In this document: positions 1 through 8,020 of the stretch, piece by piece | Layout: the number at the start of each line of letters is the position of its first letter | Position numbering within the stretch: position 1 is the first letter of the stretch | From: Elusimicrobiota bacterium | GTDB taxonomy: Bacteria; Elusimicrobiota; Elusimicrobia; UBA1565; UBA9628 | NCBI GenBank assembly: GCA_023700845.1 | Contig: JAMPYD010000007.1 | Span: forward strand, 1-16,903 | DNA: 16,903 nucleotides | Reading direction: 5' to 3' | Translations under genes and position numbers: made by a program | The notes under the pieces: generated by a model | Database searches by the model: none | Told to the model about the DNA's origin: nothing | The model's input: only the letters and a program-made list of their open reading frames with translations

Positions 1-2331
1 CCAGGCCGCCCGCGAGCAGGACGCGGCCGTCGTTCAGACGGGCGATCTCGCCCAGCATCCGCGGCTGCGTGAACGCCCCCGTCGCCGTCCAGACGCCCTG
101 ATCGGAGGAGCGCTTCTCGATGGACAGCGCGGCCGAGCCGTCGAAGCCGGTCCCCGTCAAGGCGGCCGGGACGCTCGTGTCGACCGTCGCCGAGGACGGC
201 GTGATCGAGGCCACCGCGAGGTGGACGGGAACGGGAGGCGTCACGACCGTCAAAGAGGAGGTGTAGGCGGAGGCGACGAGGTCGGCGTTGAGGGCGCGCG
301 CGCGGTAGTAGTAGGTCGAGGCCGGGGAAAGGGGCAGGTCGAAGTACGACAGCGACGTCGTCGCGATCCGCAGGCCGTAGCCCGCGCCGCTCGAGCGTTC
401 GAGCTGGAACACCGTGCCGCCGGGGTTGCCCCCCGCCGACCAGACGAGCATCGCGCCCCCGAGGCCCACGCCCGAGGCCGCCGGGACGCTCGGCACGGCG
501 GCCAAGGTCGCGCGCGTCGCGGTCGCGGAATCCTGGGCGCCGCCGAGGTTGAAGGCCCGCGCGAAGTAAGGCCCGTAGGACGTCGCCGTCGACAGGCCGG
601 CCTGCAGCCAGGACGTCGTCCCCGCGGGAAGGTCCCCGGACAGGTTGACCGCGCCCGACATGACCCGGAAGCCCGTTTCGTTGATCGACTCGTCCGTCCA
701 GCTCCACCGGATCGAGCCGGTGGACTGCGCGACGCCGGCGAAGCCCGAGGGGGCCGTGGGCGGCGACGGGAAGTAGGCCAGGAAGCCTCCGTCGAGCCGC
801 CCGGTCCGTCCGCCGGACTGGCGCACGACGGCGTCCCAGTAGCCGGTCGCGGCCGCGGTCAGGTCGAAGGTCCCGCTCACGTTCTGGGCGTCGCCGACGA
901 CCACGCCGGTCGCCGTGATCTGCGTCGAGGGCATGGCCAGGACCTGGGCGGTGTTGAGCGTCGTACCTCCTCCCATGCCCTGGCGCCCGCCCGCCACGAG
1001 GACCTGCCCGTCGTCGAGCAGGACCGCGCGCGGGTACGTCCGGGTGCCGACCGCCAAGGCCGGTCCCGCGCGCCAGGCGTTGAGCGCGGGGTCGTAGATC
1101 TCGGTGGAGGACAGAGCGAGCGTGTTCTGCCCGCCGATGACGATCGGGGAGCCGTTGACCGAGACGAGGGCGTGGGCGAAGCGCGCCGCGGCCATCGTGC
1201 TCGTCGCGGTCCAACCGTTCGTCGCCGGGTCGTACACGTCCGCCGTGTTCGTCGGGCCTCCGGAGCCCGAGCCGCCGGCGACCAGCACCTTGCCCCCGGG
1301 CAGCACGGCGGTCTGATGATAATAGCGCTGCGCGCTCATCGTCCCCGCCGTCGACCAGGCGCCGCCCGCGGGATCGTAGATCTCGGCCGTCGCGACGCCG
1401 GAGCCCCCCGTGATCAGGATGCGCCCGTCGCCGAGCGTCGTGACCGCCGGAAGGTAGCGGCCCGCGCTCATCGCCGGGGCCGCCGTCCAGGCGTTCGTCG
1501 CGGGGTCGTAGATCTCGGCGCTGCCGAGGACGATGCTCCCGTTCCACCCGCCCGCGGCCAGCACGCGCCCGTCGGGCAGCAGGGCCAGCTCCGGCCCCTG
1601 GCGGACCGAGGACATCGGCGCGATGAAAGTCCAGGTGCTCAGCGCCGGGTCGTAGATCTCGGCCGAGGCGACGATCGCGCCCGGCCCCACCCCGCCCGCG
1701 ACGAGGACGCGCCCGTCGGCGAGCATGACCGAGGCGAACTCGTAGCGGCCCTGGCGCATGGGCGCCGTCGCCGTCCAGGCGCCGGCGGCCGGGTCGAAGA
1801 GGTCCGCCTCCGCCCGGCCCGTGCCCACGCCCTCGACCAGGCCGCCCGCGAGCAGGACGCGGCCGTCGCGCAGCTTGTTCAGCGTGCCCTGGAACCGCGG
1901 CTGCGAGAACGAGCCCGTCGCCGTCCACACGCCCTGGCCGACGGAGCGCTTCTCGAGGGACAGCGCGGCCGAGCCGTCGAAGCCGCTTCCGGTGATCGCC
2001 GTCGGGACATTCCCTCCGGCGATCGCGGAGGAAGGCGTGACCGAGCTCAACGCGGGATACACCGTCACCGGCGGGGTCACCGCCGTTATAGAGGAGGCAT
2101 AGGCGGAGGCGACGAGATCGTCGTTGATGGCCCGCACGCGATAGTAGTAGGTCGAGGCCGGAGCCAGGGGCAGGTCGAAGTAGGTCAGCGCCGTCGTCGC
2201 GATCCGAAGGCCGTAGCCGGTGCCGCTGGAGCGCTGGAGCTCATAGACGGTCCCGGGCAGGTTCCCCGCCGCCGCCCAGCCGAGGGTCGCCCACCCGAGG
2301 CCGATGCCGGAGGCCGCGAGGGCCGTCGGGG
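1..2331. repeat. Duplicated FnIII-TIG-kelch module, 1836-nt offset
   Basis: Positions 1 to about 495 match 1837 to about 2331 at a constant offset of 1836 nt (612 codons) without indels; for example, 1-32 are identical to 1837-1868. The copies encode the kelch start, TIG and fibronectin III parts of the giant protein. Further homology beyond the left edge is likely. Confidence 0.85.
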
Positions 2332-5300
2332 TCGACGGGGAGGGCGCCGCGCCCGGCCAATCAACGACCGCGGCGGGGTCGTTCTCATAGATCGGGCCCG
2401 TGCGCGCCCCGGAGGAGAGCCTCATCGTCACGCGCGAGGCCGCGTTCAGCGCCGAGGCGTTCACGTTCACCGCCGCGGAGGCGTCGAAGCTCGCCGCGGT
2501 GATGGTCGCGACGAAGGTCCCTCCGGCGAAGTCGACGGCGGTGGCGCCGGCGGCCAGTCCCTCGAAGAACAGGGAGTTGACGGAGAGGACGAACCCCGCC
2601 GCCTGCGTCGATAGCTCCACGCCCTTCGCCGAGCCGGCGGCGGTGACGCTCCCGATGGAGACCGTGCCGCTGTTGCCGGGCTCCAGCACCAGGCCGCGGC
2701 CGGAAGGTCCGCCGCGGAATATGGAGCCGGTCACGGACAGGTTGACGCTGCCGCCGCGCAGGGACAGCGCCCCGCCGAAGGGGCTCGTGGCGACGAGCAC
2801 GCTCGTATCGAAGCTGGTGCCGGTCGAGCCGCTGACGACCGCGGCCGTCGAGCCCTGGATGTAGGAGCCCTGCACGGTGTTCGAGGCCGCGGCGAGCAGG
2901 TAGAGGGCGGGCGCGCCGGCGGCCCGGCTCGTGATCGTGCTCTGATCGATCGTGTTTCGGACGGCGCCCGCGCCGAGGTGCGCGGCCATGCCCGTCTGGC
3001 TGCTCAAGCGGCTGAGCGTGACCGTGTTGTAGGAGCCCGAGGCGATGGAGAGCCCGGTGAGGGAGGAGTGGACGGCGGCCTCGCTCAGCGTGTTGTAGAC
3101 GGAGCCTTCGTCGATGAGGACGCCTTGGCCCGTCGCGTTGGCGAGATACGTTTGGGAGATCGTGTTGCTCGAGGAGCCGCCGGCGATCACGAGCGCGGAC
3201 GCGGAGGTGTTGTCGGCCGTGATCGTGCTCAGGCTGATGGTCGTGTAGCGGGCGTTCCCGAGCTCCACGCCGCCGTTCGCCTGGCCGATCAGGAAGCTCT
3301 GCGTGATCGTGTTGTAGTCGGACCCGCTGACGCCCAGCGCGGCGTTGTTGGCGCGTCCGAGCAGCAGGCTCTGGCTGATGGTGTTGTGATGGGCTCCGCC
3401 CGTGATGCGCGCCGCGCCGGAGTCGTCGGAGCCCTCGGCGTACATGCAGCTGCGGGTGATGGTATTGTAGGCCGACTCGTCGAGGAGCAGGGACGATTGC
3501 CTGCTCGTCATCGTCGTCAGGCTGATGGTATTGTAGTCGGAGCCGAGGTCGAGGACCGCGCCGTAGCCCGACGGGTCGGAGATGTAGCTCTCCGTGACGG
3601 TGTTGGACGCGGCGCCGTTGAAGAAGAGAGGGTAGGCGTTGAACGAGCCTTGGGAGGACGCGGTGCTTCGGGTGACGACGCTCCCCCGGCTGCCGTCGAG
3701 CCAGAGGCCGTGGGCGTTCCACACCGCCACCGTGCTGTGGCTGACGGAGCTCCAGGAGCCGAGGCGCACGCCGGCGGCGTAGATGCCGTTGCCGCCGCTC
3801 GTGCTCACGGACACGCTCGACAGGTGGACGTACGCCGAGGACGCCCACACGCCGTATGGGACGTTCTGGCTCACGATCACCTTGAGGCCGTGGAGGCTGA
3901 CCGAGGAGTTGGCGATCAGGAAGGCCGCCGTCGAGGCCGCGGGCGGAGAGACGACCGGGGTCAGGCCCGAGCCGGGATCGGCCAGGATGGTGATCGAGGA
4001 GCCGGCGTTGGCGAAGCCGCTCACCCTCACCTGCTCGAGGTACGTCGCGCCGTCGCGGATCACCACGCACGAGGGCCCGGTCAGGGTCGCCGGCAAGGCG
4101 CCGACCGCCTCCTGGATGGTCTCATGCCGATACTGGGCGCCGACGTTCTCGGTCGTCGCGCAGCCCGGGTAGGCGGGGTTGGGCAGCAAGGTGCTGAAGC
4201 GGGCCAGCAAGGCGTCCTGGTCGCTCCCCGCCGCCCAGCCCACGGCGTAGACGTCCTCGTTGGCTCCCAGCATGAACGAATAGACGTGGTCCTCGCCGGT
4301 GCCGGCGGAGCGCACGGTGGTGCTCGAGACCGTGACGAACTCGTCGGAGAGCTCGGCGAGCAGTCCGTTGACGCCGCCGGCGCCCGGGGCCTCGCTCGCC
4401 GAGCCCGAGACGAACAAGGTCCCATCCGCGAGCTTGAGGATGTCGCTCAGATACTCCCCCGCGCCGCCCGAGCCGGTGAAGGCGGCCGACGACAGGGCCG
4501 CGAGGCTCGCGTCGAAATGCCGCATGTAGCGGCTCGCGCCGGTCGCGGTGTTCAGGAAGCCGACCGCGACCACCCCCCCGTCCCCGTCGGCCGCCAGCCG
4601 CCGGAACTCGTCGGCGCCCGCCGAAGGCCCGTTGATCGTCGCGCTCCCGATGAGGACCAGGTTCTCGTCGAACTGGCCGAGCCAGGCCGCGCCTGGGCTC
4701 CCCGCGTCGGGCGCGACCGAGCCGGCGACGAAGACGTTCCCGGAGGCCACCGGCATCACGTCGTATGCCAGGGCGCCGTATTGGACCACGGTCGCGGTCG
4801 CGACCATGGCGAGGGTCTCCAGGCTGAAGCCGCCGAGCCAGACCGCCCGGCCTCCCGTCACGGAGCTGTGCCCCACGACGTACAGCGCGCCGTCGTACAC
4901 GCGCAGCCCGCGCGCCTCGTCCCAGTCGTCCGCCGAGCCGTTGACGGTCGCGCTCGCGATGAGGACGAGGCTGTCGTCGAACCGGGCCAGCCAGATGTCC
5001 CGCCCCGACGTCGCCGCCGCGCTCGAGACGTAGCCCGCGACGAAGACGCCGCCGACGGTGACGGTGTCGACGACGAGCGCCCAGGCGGCATCGTCGAAGC
5101 CGGCCTTGTCGAAGGTGTACGTCGTCAGCTTGACGAGCTCGGGGCTGTATTTGCCGACCCAGATGTCCTTGCCCGTCCCCGTCTGGGTCAGATGCCCGGC
5201 GACGTAGATGTTGCCGCTGTCGTCCTGGCCGATCCCCATCAGGGCGTCGGCGCCGCCGCCGGAGCCGGCGATCGCGGCGGAACTGACGACGGGCATGGCC

Positions 5301-5371
5301 GCGCCCGCCGGGAGAGCGGGCAGCAGCAAAAGGCAGGTTACAAAAACGAAGGACGAGCGGAACACGTTCAT
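1..5371 (-). CDS. Giant exported multi-repeat protein (propeller, beta-helix, FnIII, TIG, kelch), 3' end beyond window
   Basis: One open frame runs from ATG 5371-5369 to the left edge (at least 1790 residues, no stop). Residues 1-25 are a Sec-type signal peptide ending PAGAA. Approximate domains: 28-385, seven blades of the pattern (V/I)(F/Y)VAG...WLxxFDxxL...SAT; 410-990, right-handed parallel beta-helix, opening with TIQEAVGAL and carrying eleven NT(I/V)-type turns at 590-831; 1011-1100 fibronectin III; 1103-1145 TIG/IPT-like (SVTPSSA...GSGFDGSAALSLE); 1145-1480 kelch propeller with repeated DGRVLxAGG, AEIYDPAxxxW and PMxxxR; 1536-1625 and 1623-1711 fibronectin-like; 1713-1757 second TIG; then a second kelch domain. 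The second FnIII-TIG-kelch copy lies exactly 612 codons after the first. It is probably a secreted or surface adhesin-like or carbohydrate-binding protein; no catalytic domain is visible. There is no clear Shine-Dalgarno; the start was chosen for the signal peptide. The architecture is secure, the function is not known. Confidence 0.88.
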   Translation of the reverse strand, partial: MNVFRSSFVFVTCLLLLPALPAGAAMPVVSSAAIAGSGGGADALMGIGQDDSGNIYVAGHLTQTGTGKDIWVGKYSPELVKLTTYTFDKAGFDDAAWALVVDTVTVGGVFVAGYVSSAAATSGRDIWLARFDDSLVLIASATVNGSADDWDEARGLRVYDGALYVVGHSSVTGGRAVWLGGFSLETLAMVATATVVQYGALAYDVMPVASGNVFVAGSVAPDAGSPGAAWLGQFDENLVLIGSATINGPSAGADEFRRLAADGDGGVVAVGFLNTATGASRYMRHFDASLAALSSAAFTGSGGAGEYLSDILKLADGTLFVSGSASEAPGAGGVNGLLAELSDEFVTVSSTTVRSAGTGEDHVYSFMLGANEDVYAVGWAAGSDQDALLARFSTLLPNPAYPGCATTENVGAQYRHETIQEAVGALPATLTGPSCVVIRDGATYLEQVRVSGFANAGSSITILADPGSGLTPVVSPPAASTAAFLIANSSVSLHGLKVIVSQNVPYGVWASSAYVHLSSVSVSTSGGNGIYAAGVRLGSWSSVSHSTVAVWNAHGLWLDGSRGSVVTRSTASSQGSFNAYPLFFNGAASNTVTESYISDPSGYGAVLDLGSDYNTISLTTMTSRQSSLLLDESAYNTITRSCMYAEGSDDSGAARITGGAHHNTISQSLLLGRANNAALGVSGSDYNTITQSFLIGQANGGVELGNARYTTISLSTITADNTSASALVIAGGSSSNTISQTYLANATGQGVLIDEGSVYNTLSEAAVHSSLTGLSIASGSYNTVTLSRLSSQTGMAAHLGAGAVRNTIDQSTITSRAAGAPALYLLAAASNTVQGSYIQGSTAAVVSGSTGTSFDTSVLVATSPFGGALSLRGGSVNLSVTGSIFRGGPSGRGLVLEPGNSGTVSIGSVTAAGSAKGVELSTQAAGFVLSVNSLFFEGLAAGATAVDFAGGTFVATITAASFDASAAVNVNASALNAASRVTMRLSSGARTGPIYENDPAAVVDWPGAAPSPSTPTALAASGIGLGWATLGWAAAGNLPGTVYELQRSSGTGYGLRIATTALTYFDLPLAPASTYYYRVRAINDDLVASAYASSITAVTPPVTVYPALSSVTPSSAIAGGNVPTAITGSGFDGSAALSLEKRSVGQGVWTATGSFSQPRFQGTLNKLRDGRVLLAGGLVEGVGTGRAEADLFDPAAGAWTATAPMRQGRYEFASVMLADGRVLVAGGVGPGAIVASAEIYDPALSTWTFIAPMSSVRQGPELALLPDGRVLAAGGWNGSIVLGSAEIYDPATNAWTAAPAMSAGRYLPAVTTLGDGRILITGGSGVATAEIYDPAGGAWSTAGTMSAQRYYHQTAVLPGGKVLVAGGSGSGGPTNTADVYDPATNGWTATSTMAAARFAHALVSVNGSPIVIGGQNTLALSSTEIYDPALNAWRAGPALAVGTRTYPRAVLLDDGQVLVAGGRQGMGGGTTLNTAQVLAMPSTQITATGVVVGDAQNVSGTFDLTAAATGYWDAVVRQSGGRTGRLDGGFLAYFPSPPTAPSGFAGVAQSTGSIRWSWTDESINETGFRVMSGAVNLSGDLPAGTTSWLQAGLSTATSYGPYFARAFNLGGAQDSATATRATLAAVPSVPAASGVGLGGAMLVWSAGGNPGGTVFQLERSSGAGYGLRIATTSLSYFDLPLSPASTYYYRARALNADLVASAYTSSLTVVTPPVPVHLAVASITPSSATVDTSVPAALTGTGFDGSAALSIEKRSSDQGVWTATGAFTQPRMLGEIARLNDGRVLLAGGL

Positions 5372-5386
5372 CGGCGGGCCACTCGA

Positions 5387-5415
5387 GGTATAACCCCGGA
5401 AGCGCTGGATTACAA
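5387..5415 (-). promoter_or_regulatory. Possible promoter of the giant repeat-protein gene
   Basis: On the minus strand a -35-like TTGTAA (5410-5415) and a -10-like TATACC (5387-5392) are separated by 17 nt in the 82-nt gap before the start codon at 5371. Each hexamer matches the sigma70 consensus at 4 of 6 positions. The implied leader would be only about 9 nt, with no ribosome-binding site, so this is weak evidence; co-transcription with the upstream peptidase gene is the alternative. Confidence 0.25.
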
Positions 5416-5453
5416 GGCCTTTTTTACGGCACTGATGACAATGTTTTCGGCCG

Positions 5454-6392
5454 TTATTCGGCGGGCGTGCCGGTCTTGGGGCGGGCGAAGCCCGTGGAGA
5501 AGCTCTTGAAGGACGTGGACTTCAGCCCCGACTTCCCGACGGGCTCCTCGTCGACGCCCCTGCGCGCGTCCCCGGCGAGGGAGGCGACGCGGCGCTTGTG
5601 GGCCGGATCGGCGAGCCAGGCCCGCCACTTCTTGTCGAGGTCGGAGACCTTCTTATAGCGGTAGGTCAGCCAAAGGGCGTCGGCGACGGGCTTGCCGTCG
5701 CGCAGGGCGGCGCACAGGCTCTTGAACTGGAGGCGGGAGTGCTTGCGCAGGAGGTAATGGGTCACCGAGTAGGCCTGGATGTACCACTCCCCGACGGCGG
5801 TGTTGTCGTTGTGCAGGTCCTTGGTCGGCGTGATGCCGAAGAACGTCTCGAGGTCGGGGAACCTCTTCGGGTCGACCATGGTCATCTGCTGATACCAGAC
5901 CGACGTCTCCGGCTTGTCCGGGGACTCGGCTTCCTCCAGCATGGCGAGGCCCTCGTTGAGCCAGGACGGCGGCTGGCGGTGCGCCTCGCGCCAATAGCTG
6001 TCGAAGAGGAGGTGGGTCGCCTCGTGGGCCATGACCGAGAGCATCTTTCGGGGGTCCTTCATCGTGGGCATGGCCACGGCCTTGCGGTCGTAGACGGCCA
6101 GGCCGTTGGACCACTTGGGCGGGGCGAACTCCCCGTTCAGGAAGCTCTCCTGGTCGGAGTAGATGTAGAGGTTGATCTTCTCCTTGGACATCCAAGGGGA
6201 GAACATGCCGAGGTCCATGCGCAGGCGGGAGTGGATGCGCTCCGAGCCCATGGTGAAGCCGGCCGGGAGCCAGGAGGTCTGGTGGTTGATGATGAAATGC
6301 GGGGTCTGGCTTTGCCGCCACTCCCAGCTCTGGCCGTCCCGGGCGGCGCCCGCCGGTACGGCCAGGAAGAGGGCGAAAAGGGCGGCGCGCAT
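5454..6392 (-). CDS. Exported gluzincin-type metallopeptidase (peptidase MA-like)
   Basis: A 312-residue protein with an N-terminal signal peptide (MRAALFALFLAVPAGAA). It carries the zinc-peptidase motif HEATH (H123, E124, H127) followed 20 residues later by WLNEG, whose E147 is the expected third zinc ligand; this HExxH...NEG layout is that of the peptidase MA-like gluzincins. A region before the motif has alternating hydrophobic strands (KINLYIYSDQESF), as in that family. The C-terminal tail is lysine- and serine-rich. It should cleave proteins or peptides outside the cytoplasm; the substrate is unknown. It reads in the same direction as the giant exported protein 82 nt downstream, which could be a co-transcribed partner. 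An in-frame ATG at 6428 would add 12 residues and has a GGGA 6 nt upstream; I prefer 6392 because the signal peptide is then standard. Confidence 0.82.
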   Translation of the reverse strand: MRAALFALFLAVPAGAARDGQSWEWRQSQTPHFIINHQTSWLPAGFTMGSERIHSRLRMDLGMFSPWMSKEKINLYIYSDQESFLNGEFAPPKWSNGLAVYDRKAVAMPTMKDPRKMLSVMAHEATHLLFDSYWREAHRQPPSWLNEGLAMLEEAESPDKPETSVWYQQMTMVDPKRFPDLETFFGITPTKDLHNDNTAVGEWYIQAYSVTHYLLRKHSRLQFKSLCAALRDGKPVADALWLTYRYKKVSDLDKKWRAWLADPAHKRRVASLAGDARRGVDEEPVGKSGLKSTSFKSFSTGFARPKTGTPAE

Positions 6393-6455
6393 GGGCTCAG
6401 AGTAGCAGAACCGTTCGAACTTCGCCATAGATTCCCACGGCAGGCCTAAATGAGA

Positions 6456-6484
6456 TTGTCCCGAGGAGGTTATTTTGGTAAAAT
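6456..6484 (+). promoter_or_regulatory. Candidate sigma70-type promoter of the hpnJ-hpnI-hpnL operon
   Basis: TTGTCC (6456-6461, 4 of 6 matches to the -35 consensus) and TAAAAT (6479-6484, 5 of 6 to the -10) are separated by 17 nt. They lie in an AT-rich patch within the 141-nt divergent gap between the peptidase gene and hpnJ. Transcription would start near 6491, leaving a leader of about 43 nt that contains the strong GGAGG ribosome-binding site. I did not find a convincing promoter for the divergent peptidase gene. Confidence 0.5.
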
Positions 6485-6519
6485 GACAATAGGGTGACTT
6501 AAAGCCTGACACCGAGCCC

Positions 6520-6524
6520 GGAGG
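6520..6524 (+). promoter_or_regulatory. Ribosome-binding site deciding the hpnJ start
   Basis: GGAGG lies 9 nt before ATG 6534. The next in-frame ATG (6543) would be 18 nt away, so the upstream ATG is favoured. It is one of the few full Shine-Dalgarno sequences in the window. Confidence 0.65.
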
Positions 6525-6533
6525 AAGAACCCC

Positions 6534-8009
6534 ATGGCGACCATGCGGACCTTGTTTCTCAACCCCCCCTCTTTCGAAGGGTTCGACGGGGGCGCGGGCG
6601 CCCGGTATCAGGCCCGGCGCGAGATCCGGTCCTTCTGGTATCCGACCTGGCTGGCCCAGCCGGCGGCCCTGATCCCCACCTCCAAGCTCATCGACGCCCC
6701 GGCCGACGACCTCACCCTCGAGCAGGTCCTGCAGCGGGCCCGCGGCTTCGAGCTGTGCGTCATCCACACCAGCACCCCCTCCTTCGAGAACGACGCCAAG
6801 GTCGCCGCCGCTCTCAAGGAGCAGAACCCGGACATGCGCATCGGGTTCGTCGGCGCCCACGTGGCCGTCCTCCCCGAGGAATCCTTGAAGAACGCTCCGG
6901 TCCTCGACTTCGTCGGCCGCGAGGAGTTCGACTTCACCATCAAGGAAGTCGCCGAGGGCCGCCCGTACGAGCAGATCGCCGGCTTGTCGTACCGGTCCGG
7001 CGGCTCCATCGTCCACAACCCCGACCGGATGCTGATCGACGACATGGACAGCCTTCCCTCCGTGCTCGACGTGTACAAGCGGGACCTGGTCGTCCCCAAT
7101 TACTACATCGGCTACCTGAAGCATCCTTACCTTTCCCTTTACACCGGCCGCGGCTGCCCCGCGCGCTGCTCGTTCTGCCTGTGGCCCCAGACCGTGGGCG
7201 GCCACGTGTACCGGACCAAGTCCGCGAAGGCCGTCATCGCGGAGATGGCCAAGGCCAAGGAGCTGTTCCCCGAGGTCAAGGAGTTCTTCTTCGACGACGA
7301 TACGTTCACGGCCGACCTGACCAGGGCGGCGGAGATCGCCAGGGGCCTGGGGAAGCTGGGGATCATGTGGTCGTGCAACTCTCGCGCGAACGTCCCCTTC
7401 GAGTACCTCAAGATCTTCAAAGACAACGGATTGAGGCTTCTGCTCGTCGGTTATGAGTCCGGGAACCAGAAGATCCTGAACAATATCAAGAAAGGCGTCC
7501 GGGTCGACATCGCCCAGGAATTCACGAAGAACTGCCGCAAGCTGGGCATCGTCATCCACGGGACCTTCATCCTGGGTCTGCCCGGCGAGACGAAGGAGAC
7601 CATCGAGCAGTCCATCCGATATGCCTGTGATCTGAATGTGGACACCATCCAGGTCTCCTTGGCCGCCGCCTACCCCGGCACCGAGCTGTACCGCCAGGCG
7701 ATGACCAACAAGTGGTACGACGAGGGGACCATGGTGCGCAACGACGGCACCCAGGCGAGCGCGATCTCTTATCCCCACCTGTCCGCGGCGGACATGGAGG
7801 CGGGCGTCAAGCGCTTCTACTCCAAGTTCTACGCGCGCCCCACCCCCATCATGCGCATGCTCGTCAGCATGGCCAAGGACCCCCTGGAGCGCGCTCGCCG
7901 CCTGCGCGAGGGGCGCGAGTTCCTCGATTACCTGCGCGGACGCCAGAAGCCGGCGGCCTCGCGCCTGGCGCCGGGCGAGACCCGGCACCAGGAGCCGGTC
8001 GGCGTCTGA
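6534..8009 (+). CDS. hpnJ: Hopanoid biosynthesis radical SAM protein HpnJ
   Basis: A 491-residue radical SAM protein. The N-terminal signature NPPSFEGFDGGAGARYQ followed by IRSFWYPTWLAQPAALIP is, as I recognise it, characteristic of HpnJ. Residues 1-190 form the Rossmann-like cobalamin-binding-type domain seen in B12-radical SAM enzymes, though no DxHxxG motif is visible. The iron-sulfur cluster motif is CPARCSFC (C208, C212, C215), with the glycine-rich and TIM-barrel elements following (FFFDDDTF, GTFILGLPGET). In hopanoid producers HpnJ is needed to convert glucosaminyl-bacteriohopanetetrol to its cyclitol ether, by ring contraction of the sugar. It is the first gene of a tight plus-strand operon, 11 nt before hpnI. 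The C-terminal 30 or so residues are basic and proline/alanine-rich and may be disordered. Identification is strong; actual hopanoid production is inferred, since no squalene-hopene cyclase gene is in the window. Confidence 0.93.
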   Translation: MATMRTLFLNPPSFEGFDGGAGARYQARREIRSFWYPTWLAQPAALIPTSKLIDAPADDLTLEQVLQRARGFELCVIHTSTPSFENDAKVAAALKEQNPDMRIGFVGAHVAVLPEESLKNAPVLDFVGREEFDFTIKEVAEGRPYEQIAGLSYRSGGSIVHNPDRMLIDDMDSLPSVLDVYKRDLVVPNYYIGYLKHPYLSLYTGRGCPARCSFCLWPQTVGGHVYRTKSAKAVIAEMAKAKELFPEVKEFFFDDDTFTADLTRAAEIARGLGKLGIMWSCNSRANVPFEYLKIFKDNGLRLLLVGYESGNQKILNNIKKGVRVDIAQEFTKNCRKLGIVIHGTFILGLPGETKETIEQSIRYACDLNVDTIQVSLAAAYPGTELYRQAMTNKWYDEGTMVRNDGTQASAISYPHLSAADMEAGVKRFYSKFYARPTPIMRMLVSMAKDPLERARRLREGREFLDYLRGRQKPAASRLAPGETRHQEPVGV

Positions 8010-8020
8010 TCGACCTTTCC

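Noticed and set aside
221..5509. Two long plus-strand open frames (221-2614 and 2978-5509) and a 561-codon minus frame (2385-4070)
   Set aside because: Their translations are Arg/Gly/Ala/Asp-rich without any fold or motif. They lie over the minus-strand frame that encodes a signal peptide, propellers, beta-helix and kelch repeats, so they are shadows of GC-biased codons.
5598..6449. Plus-strand 283-codon frame opposite the peptidase gene
   Set aside because: Composition is low-complexity Gly/Val/Arg/Glu-rich, and it is exactly antisense to a gene with clear catalytic motifs.
6393..7988. Minus-strand extension of the peptidase frame to 844 codons
   Set aside because: The frame stays open because it is antisense to hpnJ; the extra N-terminal part has no recognisable domain and the signal peptide begins at 6392.
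7712..8020. N-terminal extension of HpnI starting at 7712
   Set aside because: It overlaps the end of hpnJ in another frame and reads as Arg/Gly-rich noise; the HpnI-like protein begins at about 8021.
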